Positions 46,396 to 55,137 of a stretch of 64,000 nt of DNA are shown one piece after another. The translations under genes and the position numbers were made by a program. The stretch is from Gammaproteobacteria bacterium. Its GTDB lineage: Bacteria; Pseudomonadota; Gammaproteobacteria; SZUA-152. The notes beneath the pieces are model-generated. The model saw only the letters and a program-made list of their open reading frames with translations. It did not search any database and was not told the DNA's origin. The stretch spans positions 34,842 to 98,841 of the forward strand of contig JAVVEP010000004.1 of the NCBI GenBank assembly GCA_032250735.1. Reading direction: 5' to 3'. Position 1 is the first letter of the stretch, and every line of letters starts with the position of its first letter.

Positions 46396-46824
46396 ATGCG
46401 CAGTTGTAGACGGCACCGTTCTGACATCCCCATCGACTTCCAGCTCGAGGAGCTGGTGACCGAGGGCAGCGACTACCTCAAAAATGTCAGCCATGGCGGG
46501 CTTGCCTTCAAGACCCGGATCGCCCTCCCGCCGGGCGCCACCATCCGCGTAACAATCCCGCTCACCCAGCCGGTGTTTCAGGCCATCGGCAGGGTCACCT
46601 GGTGCCATCCTCACCAGCATGAGTTTGAGATTGGCGTTCAGTTTCTGGACCAGGGCGATGGCTTTCGCGCACGCATGGTCGACCAGATCTGTCATATCGA
46701 ACACTATAAACAGGCCGTGCTCGAAAACGAGGGCCGACAGCTGACCGGTGAACAGGCCGCGATTGAGTGGATCGAAAAATATGCCACTGAATTTCCCGGC
46801 GAGGCTGACGCTAATAACGACTAA
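46396..46824 (+). CDS. PilZ-domain protein
   Basis: 142 residues. The c-di-GMP-binding set is present: CRRHRSDIPIDF (RRxxR-type) and KNVSHGGLAF ((D/N)xSxxG). The barrel continues through TWCHPHQHEFEIGVQFLDQ. It is a likely c-di-GMP effector, cytoplasmic. The HDOD gene follows 47 bp later on the same strand, suggesting a signalling pair. Confidence 0.9.
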   Translation: MRSCRRHRSDIPIDFQLEELVTEGSDYLKNVSHGGLAFKTRIALPPGATIRVTIPLTQPVFQAIGRVTWCHPHQHEFEIGVQFLDQGDGFRARMVDQICHIEHYKQAVLENEGRQLTGEQAAIEWIEKYATEFPGEADANND

Positions 46825-46871
46825 CTGCAACTATTTCCCAACAACACGCACCAATAATCGGACCACCGTCA

Positions 46872-47726
46872 ATGAGCGAAGACCTGCACAACATTCTCGA
46901 CAACGTAGAGCACCTCGTGTCCCTACCCGCCGCCTGTGTGCGCCTCAATGAACTCATCGACGATCCCACCAGCTCCGCGGACGATATCAGCCGCGTGATC
47001 AATCAGGATGTCTCCCTGACCGCTCGCCTGCTGCGCGTGGCCAACAGCCCCCTCTACGGTTTCTCTACCCAGATCGACACGGTCAGCCGTGCCGTCACCG
47101 TACTCGGCACCCAGCAGGTGCGTGACCTGTCACTGGCCACCGCGGCGGTAAAGACCTTTAACGGCATCCCCAACAATCTCGTCTCCATGGAGAGTTTCTG
47201 GGAACACAGCATCCTGTGCGCGCTCTGTGCGCGCCATCTGGCGATGGAGTGCATCAAGCGCCAGCGTGAGGCCGTGTTTGTCGCCGGCCTGCTGCACGAT
47301 ATTGGCCAGCTGGTGATGTATCATCTGCTGCCCGATCTGTCGCGTCAGGTGCTTGAGGCCTGTCTGGATGGCCCGAATGAACTGGAGTCCCAGGAGGCCG
47401 AGCGCGACATCATCGGTTTTGACCACGCCGAGGTCGGCGGCGAACTGGCGCATCGCTGGTCTCTGCCGACCCTCATCCAGGAATGCATCGCCTATCACCA
47501 CAATCCCGAGGCCGCACAACAGCATCGGGTGGAAACGGCGGTGGTGCATATCGCCAATAGCATCGCCACCCTGGCGGAACTGAACACTACCGAGCTGAGT
47601 AATGCGCCACGCATCCATGCCATTGCCTGGGAACTCACCGGCCTCGACGAAAGCATCATCGAGCCCACCATCGCCAGTGCCCAGGCCCAGATTGGTAGCG
47701 CCCGCGCACTCTTCCTTGAGAAATAG
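46872..47726 (+). CDS. HDOD-domain protein
   Basis: 284 residues, almost entirely HDOD: LVSLPAACVRLNELIDDPTS, LTARLLRVANSPLYGF, AVTVLGTQQVRDLSLATA, and AGLLHDIGQLVMYHLLPD with an intact HD pair, unlike the other two HDOD proteins in the window. A later HHNPE matches full HD-type enzymes. Function is regulatory or unknown; it pairs with the upstream PilZ gene. Confidence 0.9.
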   Translation: MSEDLHNILDNVEHLVSLPAACVRLNELIDDPTSSADDISRVINQDVSLTARLLRVANSPLYGFSTQIDTVSRAVTVLGTQQVRDLSLATAAVKTFNGIPNNLVSMESFWEHSILCALCARHLAMECIKRQREAVFVAGLLHDIGQLVMYHLLPDLSRQVLEACLDGPNELESQEAERDIIGFDHAEVGGELAHRWSLPTLIQECIAYHHNPEAAQQHRVETAVVHIANSIATLAELNTTELSNAPRIHAIAWELTGLDESIIEPTIASAQAQIGSARALFLEK

Positions 47727-47768
47727 TGGCCTTTAAAACCAGGCTTTATTCTTGAGTCACATGAAAAA

Positions 47769-47796
47769 GCCCGTATCCCTGGGTAGGGATACGGGC
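47769..47796. terminator. Bidirectional terminator between HDOD and Sel1 genes
   Basis: A perfect 12-pair stem (GCCCGTATCCCT with AGGGATACGGGC) around a GGGT loop. On the minus strand it is followed by a five-T run, best for the Sel1 gene; on the plus strand GCGGCATTTT follows and may serve the HDOD gene. Confidence 0.88.
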
Positions 47797-47878
47797 GGCA
47801 TTTTCAATCCTGCCTGAGTCTGTCGTTTAAAAACTGTGGTGCGATTTCGCCCCGGACTTCACTCGGAAGAGACTGCCA

Positions 47879-48742
47879 TCACATCGCCAGCGCGATCCGC
47901 GTACGCTCGCCCGCCTGCATCTCATCCAGCAGGGCCACGGCACCCGGCTCACCCTGGGCAGCCGCCAGATTCAGCCAGAAGGTGGCCTGATGGGTGTCGC
48001 GCTGCACGCCATCCTCGCCCTGGGCATACAGACGACCCAGGCTCAGCTGCGCCAGCGCATGGCCCTGTAGCGCGGCCTTTTCCCACCAGCGCAGGGCCAT
48101 CGCTACGTCCTTTTTCACACCCTGACCCTGTTGGTACATACCGGCCAGCACATGCTGGGCGTCGGCACTGCCCTTTTGCGCAAACACGTCCATCTCGGAG
48201 GCGGCGATCTGATACAGGCGCACACTTTCCTGCGCATCGGCCTTCACACCCTCGGCGCCGCGCTCATACAGCCCGCCCAATTTGTAGTAGGCCTCGGCAT
48301 GGCCCTGTTCGGCAGCCTTGCGATACCACTCGACGGCGGCCTTGGCATCACCCTGTTTTTCCGCATAGATATCGGCCAGGGCGTATTGTGCCTGCATTAC
48401 TCCCTTTTCTGCCGCCTTGCGCGTCCACTTCAGGGTCTCCTGGTCGACATTTTTTGCATAAATCTTGTTTTCTGAAAACAGGCGCATCAACATGTGCTCG
48501 GCACCGGTATTCCCTGCATCCGCCGCCTGGGCGAAGGCCTGCTGGGCCTCGGTATAATTACCGATGGCGTAGGCCATGAGGCCATCCTCATAGGCATCGG
48601 CCTGCACCGACATCGCCGCCGCGCCCAATGACAGGCCAATAAACAGGCTTTTCCAGACATTCAGTTTATTGGGGCATGTGCCGCTGTTAATGCCTGAACG
48701 ACGGACTGAATGTTGGGCGGTGTTGTGAATGGCGGAAGTCAT
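47879..48742 (-). CDS. Exported Sel1-repeat protein
   Basis: 287 residues from the ATG at 48742 (AGGAGAG upstream). A hydrophobic segment LFIGLSLGAAAMSVQA, ending in a likely signal-peptidase site, is preceded by a long polar n-region. About five Sel1/TPR-like repeats follow, for example AVEWYRKAAEQGHAEAYYKL and ALRWWEKAALQGHALAQLSL. A periplasmic protein-interaction scaffold is likely. Confidence 0.88.
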   Translation of the reverse strand: MTSAIHNTAQHSVRRSGINSGTCPNKLNVWKSLFIGLSLGAAAMSVQADAYEDGLMAYAIGNYTEAQQAFAQAADAGNTGAEHMLMRLFSENKIYAKNVDQETLKWTRKAAEKGVMQAQYALADIYAEKQGDAKAAVEWYRKAAEQGHAEAYYKLGGLYERGAEGVKADAQESVRLYQIAASEMDVFAQKGSADAQHVLAGMYQQGQGVKKDVAMALRWWEKAALQGHALAQLSLGRLYAQGEDGVQRDTHQATFWLNLAAAQGEPGAVALLDEMQAGERTRIALAM

Positions 48743-49016
48743 GGTTGCTCTCCTGCAATGACGGTTTAATGATTGTGTGTTTCGTTTCATGTCTGTTGCG
48801 AGTCTTTGCGTCTGTTTATGCTGATTGCTAAAGGTGGCTCTTTTGTTTTTGTGATTACGATCACGGTATTAATTTGCTTTTCATATTTCAGTACAAGCTA
48901 TTCAGCAAACAGGTGCTCATTTACGCGGTTTGTGGTAAAAAGATAGGCCAGCTTGCTAATTATTAAAAATAATAAAGAATGCTATTTATTCTAATAATCG
49001 TATAAGGGGTGCTGCG

Positions 49017-49970
49017 GTGAAGCTGCAACAACTACGGTATATCTGCGAAGTCGCCCGGCGCGGGCTCAATGTCACTACAGCGGCGGAACGGCTATTCACC
49101 GCCCAGTCGGGGATCAGCACCCAGATTCGGCTGCTGGAGGAGGAACTCAATACCCAGATCTTTGAACGCCACGGTAAGCGCCTGACCGGGGTGACCCCGG
49201 CCGGCGAGACCATCATCGCCATGGCCGAGCGCATTCTCACCGAGGCGGAAAATATCCGTCAGGTCGCCCAGCAGCTCAACGATGAGTCCAAGGGCACCCT
49301 GTCCATCGCCACCACCCATACCCAGGCCTACCACGCCCTGCCCGAGGTCATTGCCAGATTTTCCGAGAAATATCCCGATGTGAAACTGCGCATCCACCAG
49401 GGCGATGCCCAGCAGATTCACGAGATGCTGCTGAACCGCACCGCCGACGTGGCGGTGACCACCGTCAGTCGCAATATGCCCAACGAGCTGGTGATGCTGC
49501 CCTACCGCGAATGGCATCTGGCGGTGATCACGCCGCCCGACCACCCCCTGACCCAGGAGCCGGTGCTCAGCCTCGAAGCGCTGGCGAAGTATCCCCTCAT
49601 TACCTATGACCACGAGGTCGCCGGCCGGAATGCAATCAACCAGGCCTTTACCGACGCCGGCCTGCTCACCAACATTGCGCTCACCGCACTCGATTCGGAC
49701 ATCATCAAGAAATACGTCAAGCTCGGCATGGGCGTGGGGCTGATCGCCGAAACGGCACTGGAGGAAAGCGGTGAAACAGAGCTTGCGGTGCTGTCGGCCG
49801 AACACCTGTTCCGCCCGAGTACCAGCTGCATCTGTGTGCACCGTGGGCGACACCTGCGCGGCTTTGTCTATTCGTTCATCACCCAGATCACGCCCCAGCT
49901 CAGCGATGACGCCGTCGAGGGTATTCTGCGTTGGGAATCCACCAAGGGCGATAATTCCTCAGCGGAATAG
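49017..49970 (+). CDS. cysB: LysR-type regulator CysB
   Basis: 317 residues. The N-terminal winged helix MKLQQLRYICEVARRGLNVT and the effector domain with TTHTQAYHALPEVI, GDAQQIHEMLL and the PYREWHLAVITPPDHPL stretch are CysB rather than other LysR proteins. It activates sulfate assimilation and cysteine synthesis in response to acetylserine. The start is GTG at 49017 with AAGGGG seven bases upstream. The 270 bp before it are markedly AT-rich, as expected for a regulated promoter region. cysQ elsewhere in the window is functionally related. Confidence 0.95.
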   Translation: MKLQQLRYICEVARRGLNVTTAAERLFTAQSGISTQIRLLEEELNTQIFERHGKRLTGVTPAGETIIAMAERILTEAENIRQVAQQLNDESKGTLSIATTHTQAYHALPEVIARFSEKYPDVKLRIHQGDAQQIHEMLLNRTADVAVTTVSRNMPNELVMLPYREWHLAVITPPDHPLTQEPVLSLEALAKYPLITYDHEVAGRNAINQAFTDAGLLTNIALTALDSDIIKKYVKLGMGVGLIAETALEESGETELAVLSAEHLFRPSTSCICVHRGRHLRGFVYSFITQITPQLSDDAVEGILRWESTKGDNSSAE

Positions 49971-50017
49971 GCCTGGTCGGCTAACCCCCGCACCACAGCA
50001 GACCACGGAAAGCCATC

Positions 50018-50221
50018 ATGGAAAATCGCATCACCGACCTGGAAATCCGCATCACCCATCAGGAGGCGGCGATGGAGGAGATGAATGATGTGCTGCTGGC
50101 GCAACACCGGCTGATCCAGCAGCTACGCACGGAGCTGGCCCACCTGCAACGCCAGCTACGTGACATGAATACCAGCCACATCGCCGACGCTGCCGATGAG
50201 ACGCCTCCGCCCCACTATTAA
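50018..50221 (+). CDS. slyX: SlyX family protein
   Basis: 67 residues, coiled coil over most of its length (RITDLEIRITHQEAAMEEMN, then heptads through LRTELAHLQRQLRDM), ending in the SlyX-typical PPPHY. Function unknown; widespread in gammaproteobacteria. It lies 47 bp after cysB. Confidence 0.93.
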   Translation: MENRITDLEIRITHQEAAMEEMNDVLLAQHRLIQQLRTELAHLQRQLRDMNTSHIADAADETPPPHY

Positions 50222-50377
50222 ACCGGATGGCCCCTGATAGGCCCCTGAATACATTCGGCACAACTGCGGTAGACTGCCTCTCACCCCAACCCCGCTATGC
50301 GGATCTGTGTTCAGGATCCGCGGTGAACACACCATGCAAACATTGACCCCACACACCTCCATTGATTGCCGCCGGCG

Positions 50378-50692
50378 ATGAGCGATTTCCTCTGGCTGGC
50401 ATCGCTCGGCCTGGGCCTGTGGTACTGGTGGGACTCGGTCCGCACCCAGGAGCTTGCCCGCAGCGCCGGTAAGCGCGCCTGCCAGCAGGCCTCGGTGCAG
50501 TTTCTCGATGACAGCGTGGAGCGCAAGCGTCAATGGTTGCGCCGCAATGCGGGGGGACGCATCCAGCTCTGTCGTCTCTATTTTTTTGAATTTACCAGTG
50601 ATGGCGCCGAACGCTATGAGGGCCGCATCGTGATGTTCGGTCAGGGGGTGCGCGAAGTGGAGATGGACGCCTACCGCATGCCGCCGCAATGA
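50378..50692 (+). CDS. DUF3301 family protein
   Basis: 104 residues from the ATG at 50378. One N-terminal hydrophobic segment (FLWLASLGLGLWYWWDS), then a soluble part with CQQASVQFLDDSVERKRQW and RLYFFEFTSDGAERYEGRIV, the DUF3301 pattern. Function unknown. An in-frame TTG at 50366 adds four residues; neither start has a clear ribosome site. Confidence 0.87.
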   Translation: MSDFLWLASLGLGLWYWWDSVRTQELARSAGKRACQQASVQFLDDSVERKRQWLRRNAGGRIQLCRLYFFEFTSDGAERYEGRIVMFGQGVREVEMDAYRMPPQ

Positions 50693-50714
50693 CGGCCTGG
50701 CGAGCGGCGCCTAT

Positions 50715-52166
50715 TTACTTACGCCAGAACGCCGGCGTCAACAACACCAGCACCGTGAAAATTTCCAGCCGCCCCAGCACCATCGCAAAACACAGAATCC
50801 ATTTTGCCGGTGTGTTGATGTCACCGTAGTGCGCGCCCACCTCGCCCAGGCCTGGGCCGAGATTATTGATGGAGGCCGCCACGGCCGAAAAGGCCGTCAC
50901 CTGGTCCAGCCCCGTCATCATCACCAGCAGCAGCATCACCGCAAAGGAGGCCACGTACAGGGCAAAGAATCCCCACACGGCATTCACCACCGGCTCTGAC
51001 AGGGACTTGTTACCGACCTTGACCGGAATCGTCGCGTTGGGATGGATCAGCCGCGAGATCTCGCGCATCCCCTGTTTGATCAGCAACAGAAACCGGATGA
51101 CCTTGAGCCCGCCGCCGGTGGAGCCGGCACAGCCACCGATGAAACTGGTGAACAGTAACAGTACCGGCAGAAAACCCGGCCAGTTGTAATAATCCGATGT
51201 GGTAAATCCGGCGGTGGTACCGATCGAGACCGCCTGGAATATGCCGTGATGGATGGCATCCGGCAGACTGTCAAAGGTCCCGCTCTGATAGAGATACAGG
51301 CTGGCGATGCTGGCGCTGACCGTCAGCACGAAAAAATAGGTGCGCACCTCCTGGTCATAAAAATAGGGCTTTAGGGTTGTCCCCCGCCAGGCCAGAAAAT
51401 GCAGCGCAAAGTTGATGCCTGCCAGCAACATGAACACCACCGCCACCAGTTCAATCGCCACGCTGTTAAAATACCCGATGCTCGCGTCATGGGTGGAAAA
51501 GCCGCCAATGGCAATGGTGGAAAAACTGTGGGCGATGGCGTCAAACACATCCATGCCTGCCATCCAGTAGGCCAGGGCGCAGGCTACCGTCAGGCCCAGA
51601 TAGATATACCACAGGGCCTTTGCCGTTTCGGTGATGCGCGGCGTCAGCTTGTTGTCCTTCATCGGTCCGGGGGTCTCGGCACGGTACAGCTGCATGCCAC
51701 CGATGCCCAGCATAGGCAAGATGGCCACCGCCAGAACGATGATACCCATGCCGCCCATCCACTGTAGCTGCTGGCGATAAAACAGGATCGAGTGTGGCAG
51801 GTGATCAATACCGGTGATGACCGTGGCACCGGTGGTGGTCAGGGCAGAGAACGATTCAAATACCGAATCCGTCAGCGACAGGTGGGGGGTTTCAGACAAC
51901 ATAAACGGAATCGAGCCGGAGATTCCCAATACCAGCCAGAAAACCGCGACCACAATAAACCCGCCACGCAGCCGCATTTCCATTTTTATCCTGCGCACCG
52001 GGAACCACATCAACAGGCCGGCGGCGAGCGTGATAAAAAAGGCGGCAATAAAGGGGTAGGTCGCGCCGTCACCGTACCACAGGCCCACGGCCACAGGCGG
52101 CATGGTGGTAAAACTAAACACCATCAGCAACAGCCCAATAATGCGTTGAATCACTGGATACTGCAT
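50715..52166 (-). CDS. trkH: Trk-type potassium uptake channel TrkH
   Basis: 483 residues, multi-pass membrane protein. Four pore loops are visible: SFSALTTTGATVITGID, HSFSTIAIGGFST, VSIGTTAGFTTSDY and AASINNLGPGLG, each with the glycine that lines the K+ filter. It ends LTPAFWRK, the TrkH C-terminus. It forms the K+ pore gated by TrkA, encoded 47 bp upstream. Confidence 0.96.
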   Translation of the reverse strand: MQYPVIQRIIGLLLMVFSFTTMPPVAVGLWYGDGATYPFIAAFFITLAAGLLMWFPVRRIKMEMRLRGGFIVVAVFWLVLGISGSIPFMLSETPHLSLTDSVFESFSALTTTGATVITGIDHLPHSILFYRQQLQWMGGMGIIVLAVAILPMLGIGGMQLYRAETPGPMKDNKLTPRITETAKALWYIYLGLTVACALAYWMAGMDVFDAIAHSFSTIAIGGFSTHDASIGYFNSVAIELVAVVFMLLAGINFALHFLAWRGTTLKPYFYDQEVRTYFFVLTVSASIASLYLYQSGTFDSLPDAIHHGIFQAVSIGTTAGFTTSDYYNWPGFLPVLLLFTSFIGGCAGSTGGGLKVIRFLLLIKQGMREISRLIHPNATIPVKVGNKSLSEPVVNAVWGFFALYVASFAVMLLLVMMTGLDQVTAFSAVAASINNLGPGLGEVGAHYGDINTPAKWILCFAMVLGRLEIFTVLVLLTPAFWRK

Positions 52167-52213
52167 TGACTACATGCGCCCGCCGGGTCGAAGTTGCAGC
52201 CAGGGTGCAGGCT

Positions 52214-53587
52214 TCATAAAAACGTCACCCCAACCTGAAATAGCCGCTCAACATCAGGGATCCGCTCCTTGTCCACCACGAACAGGATGATGTGGTCTTC
52301 CGCCTGAATCACGGTATCGTGATGCGCAATAATGACCTCATCCGCGCGCACAATGGCGCCGATGTTGGTGCCCGGCGGCAGCTTTATATCCTCGATGGCG
52401 CGGCCCACCACCTTGGATGAGCGCGCATCACCGTGCGCGACCGCCTCGATGGCCTCGGCCGCACCACGGCGCAATGAATGCACAGCGGTCACATCGCCGC
52501 GCCTGACGTGCGCCAGCAGGCTGCCGATGGTCGCCTGCTGCGGCGAAATGGCGATATCAATCACGCCGCTTTGCACAAGATCAACATAGGCGGCGCGGTT
52601 AATCAGCGCCATCACCTTTTGCGCACCGAGCCGCTTGGCCAGCATTGCCGACAGGATATTCGCCTCATCTTCGTTGGTGACCGCGCAGAACACATCGGTG
52701 TGCTCAATATTTTCATCGAGCAGCAGCTCTTCATCGGCCGCATCACCCTGCAACACGATGGTTTTTCCCAACTCCTCAGAGAGGCGCTTGGAACGTTCGG
52801 GATTGTGGTCGATGAGCTTGACCTGGTATTTGTTCTCGAGCGCCTTCGCCAGACGCATGCCGATATTGCCCCCACCGGCAATAATCACCCGCTTCACCGG
52901 ACGATCCAGCCTGCGCAGCTCTTTCATCACCACGCGGATGTGGCGTTTGGCGGCGATGAAAAACACCTCATCATCCGCCTCGATCACGGTATCGCCACCC
53001 GGCGCGATGGCATGTCCGCGCCGGTATATGGCCGCGACGCGGGTATCAATACCCGGCATGTGCTCGCGCAGCGCCTTCAGGGCCTGACCCACCAGTGGGC
53101 CGCCGTAATAGGCGCGCACGGCGACCAGCTGCACCTTGCCACCGGCGAAATCCAGCACCTGTAGTGCGCCCGGATGTTCAATCAGGCGCTGCACATAATC
53201 GGTGACCAGTTGCTCAGGGCTGATCAACACATCCACCGGGAAGGCATCCTGGGTAAACAGCTGGGGGTGGGACAGGTAACCCACGCTGCGCACGCGCGCA
53301 ATTTTTGTCGGGGTGTGAAACAGGGTGTAGGCAACCTGACAGGCGACCATGTTGATCTCATCGCTATTGGTCACCGCCAGGATCATATCGGCATCTTCCG
53401 CGCCAGCTCGGGCCAGCACTTCAGGATGCGCGGCCTCTCCCACCACGGTGCCTATATCAAGCCGGTCCCGCAGTGTCTCGAGCTTTTTCTCGTCGATATC
53501 CACCACGGTAATATCACTGGACTCATTCGCCAGCACTTCCGCCACCGAGGTTCCGACCTGTCCCGCCCCTAAAATAATTATTTTCAT
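52214..53587 (-). CDS. trkA: Trk potassium uptake regulator TrkA
   Basis: 457 residues with two RCK/KTN halves, each with a Rossmann NAD(H) site ([16 protein letters not shown] and [17 protein letters not shown]) and a following TrkA-C domain. It binds nucleotides and gates TrkH. It lies between ntrX and trkH on the minus strand; its ATG at 53587 starts directly on the first beta strand. Confidence 0.97.
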   Translation of the reverse strand: MKIIILGAGQVGTSVAEVLANESSDITVVDIDEKKLETLRDRLDIGTVVGEAAHPEVLARAGAEDADMILAVTNSDEINMVACQVAYTLFHTPTKIARVRSVGYLSHPQLFTQDAFPVDVLISPEQLVTDYVQRLIEHPGALQVLDFAGGKVQLVAVRAYYGGPLVGQALKALREHMPGIDTRVAAIYRRGHAIAPGGDTVIEADDEVFFIAAKRHIRVVMKELRRLDRPVKRVIIAGGGNIGMRLAKALENKYQVKLIDHNPERSKRLSEELGKTIVLQGDAADEELLLDENIEHTDVFCAVTNEDEANILSAMLAKRLGAQKVMALINRAAYVDLVQSGVIDIAISPQQATIGSLLAHVRRGDVTAVHSLRRGAAEAIEAVAHGDARSSKVVGRAIEDIKLPPGTNIGAIVRADEVIIAHHDTVIQAEDHIILFVVDKERIPDVERLFQVGVTFL

Positions 53588-53741
53588 TAATAGACAATCG
53601 TCATGATGTAACGGTTATTTTGATGGCTTCAAATAGCGACACATGCCGAGGCATGATTGAAGTTGGCTAGAAATATTGATTCTGACAGATTATGAATGAT
53701 GGTTATTCCCGATGCGTTACTGATGTTGTAAGCGTGCCGGC

Positions 53742-55109
53742 TCAGCTGCTTCGGTGCGCATCGATACCCAGCGCTCGCAGCTTGCGATAAAGATTGGTCC
53801 GTTCCATGCCAACCAGCTTGGCCACCTTGCCCACACTGCCACCAACCTGCTGCAAATGGTATTCGAGATATGCCCTCTCAAACTGCTCCCGCGCCTGTCG
53901 CAACGGCAGATCAAATTGCGACAACATCATACTGCTGAGCAGCGGCGCTGACTCGGCCATCGCCGCATCCACCTCATCCAGCTCTACATCAGCATCCGGG
54001 CCCAGCACCAGCAGACGCCTCACCAAACCCTCTAGCTCGCGGATATTGCCCGGCCAATCATAGTGACGCAAGCGATTTTGTGCGGCCACGGTAAAATTCC
54101 GGTACGGCAGCCCCTCCTTGTCGACCAGCAGATTGACAAAATACTGCAGCAGCTCGGTGACATCCTCAACGTGATCACGTAGCGCCGGCACATGCACGGG
54201 CACCATATTCAGAAGATGATACAGGTCTTCACGAAATCGCCCGGTGCGAATCTCCTGTGCCAGGTCATAACGTGTCGCCGCAATAATGCGCACGCTCAAC
54301 GGCACCGCCTTGTCACCATTCACCCGCACCCATTGTCCGGTGCTCAGCGCGCCATGCAGGCTCTGCTGCAGACCGGCATCCAGTTCCGCAATGTCATCCA
54401 GATACAGGGTTCCTTGCTGTGCCTGATCAAGGAATCCCGGAATAATCTTCGGCCCGTGATTCGCCGCGACCTCCTGGCCCAGCAACAATGCCGCGGACCA
54501 CCCGTCACGCAGCAATTTGGTGTGGACATCCACAAAAGGACCGGCATGGCGGGCGCTACGCGCATGAATGTAGCGTGCGCAAAAGGCCTTGCCACTGCCC
54601 GCCTCGCCACGTATCAACACCGTGTCATCATGGCGGGCGAGCTTTTCCAGATGCTCGCGCAATAACTGTATTTCTACGCTTTTTCCAACCGGCGCAACCG
54701 TCATCACGGGCTCATGCCTTGGGCGCAGAGGCGTGTCACTTTTCGCCTCCTCCAACACCTGCTCCACGGTGTGCAATAATTTCGCCAGCGACAATGGCTT
54801 TTCAATAAAATCCCTGGCGCCGAGGCGGGTCGCCTCCACCGCCGTTTCCACGTTGCCATGTCCCGACATCATTACCACCGGCACATTTACCGCCAGCTCT
54901 TCCATTAGCTCTTTCAACAGACTGATGCCGTCGATGCCGGGCATCCAGATATCGAGCAAGATAAGATCCGGCACTCTCTGCCGCACCAGACGCCTCGCCG
55001 CCTCACCACTGTCAGCGACGGCAACGGCGTAACCCTCATCTTCCAGTATATCTTTTACCGAGGCACAGATATCCGGCTCATCATCGACCACCATTACATA
55101 GGGCTTCAT
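53742..55109 (-). CDS. ntrX: NtrX-like response regulator, AAA+ domain without GAFTGA
   Basis: 455 residues: receiver domain with Asp53 (LILLDIWMPGID), AAA+ domain with Walker A GEAGSGKAF and Walker B-like GTLYLDDIAEL, and a C-terminal Fis-type helix-turn-helix (GGSVGKVAKLVGMERTNLYR). Between the Walker motifs, where sigma-54 activators have ELFGHEKGAFTGA, this protein reads ALLLGQEVAANHGPKIIPGF, so the sigma-54 contact loop is missing. It may therefore act at sigma-70 promoters. Paired with ntrY 28 bp upstream. A GTG at 55121 is an alternative start. Confidence 0.92.
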   Translation of the reverse strand: MKPYVMVVDDEPDICASVKDILEDEGYAVAVADSGEAARRLVRQRVPDLILLDIWMPGIDGISLLKELMEELAVNVPVVMMSGHGNVETAVEATRLGARDFIEKPLSLAKLLHTVEQVLEEAKSDTPLRPRHEPVMTVAPVGKSVEIQLLREHLEKLARHDDTVLIRGEAGSGKAFCARYIHARSARHAGPFVDVHTKLLRDGWSAALLLGQEVAANHGPKIIPGFLDQAQQGTLYLDDIAELDAGLQQSLHGALSTGQWVRVNGDKAVPLSVRIIAATRYDLAQEIRTGRFREDLYHLLNMVPVHVPALRDHVEDVTELLQYFVNLLVDKEGLPYRNFTVAAQNRLRHYDWPGNIRELEGLVRRLLVLGPDADVELDEVDAAMAESAPLLSSMMLSQFDLPLRQAREQFERAYLEYHLQQVGGSVGKVAKLVGMERTNLYRKLRALGIDAHRSS

Positions 55110-55137
55110 GGCAGACACCACTTTCCGTTAGCTATCA

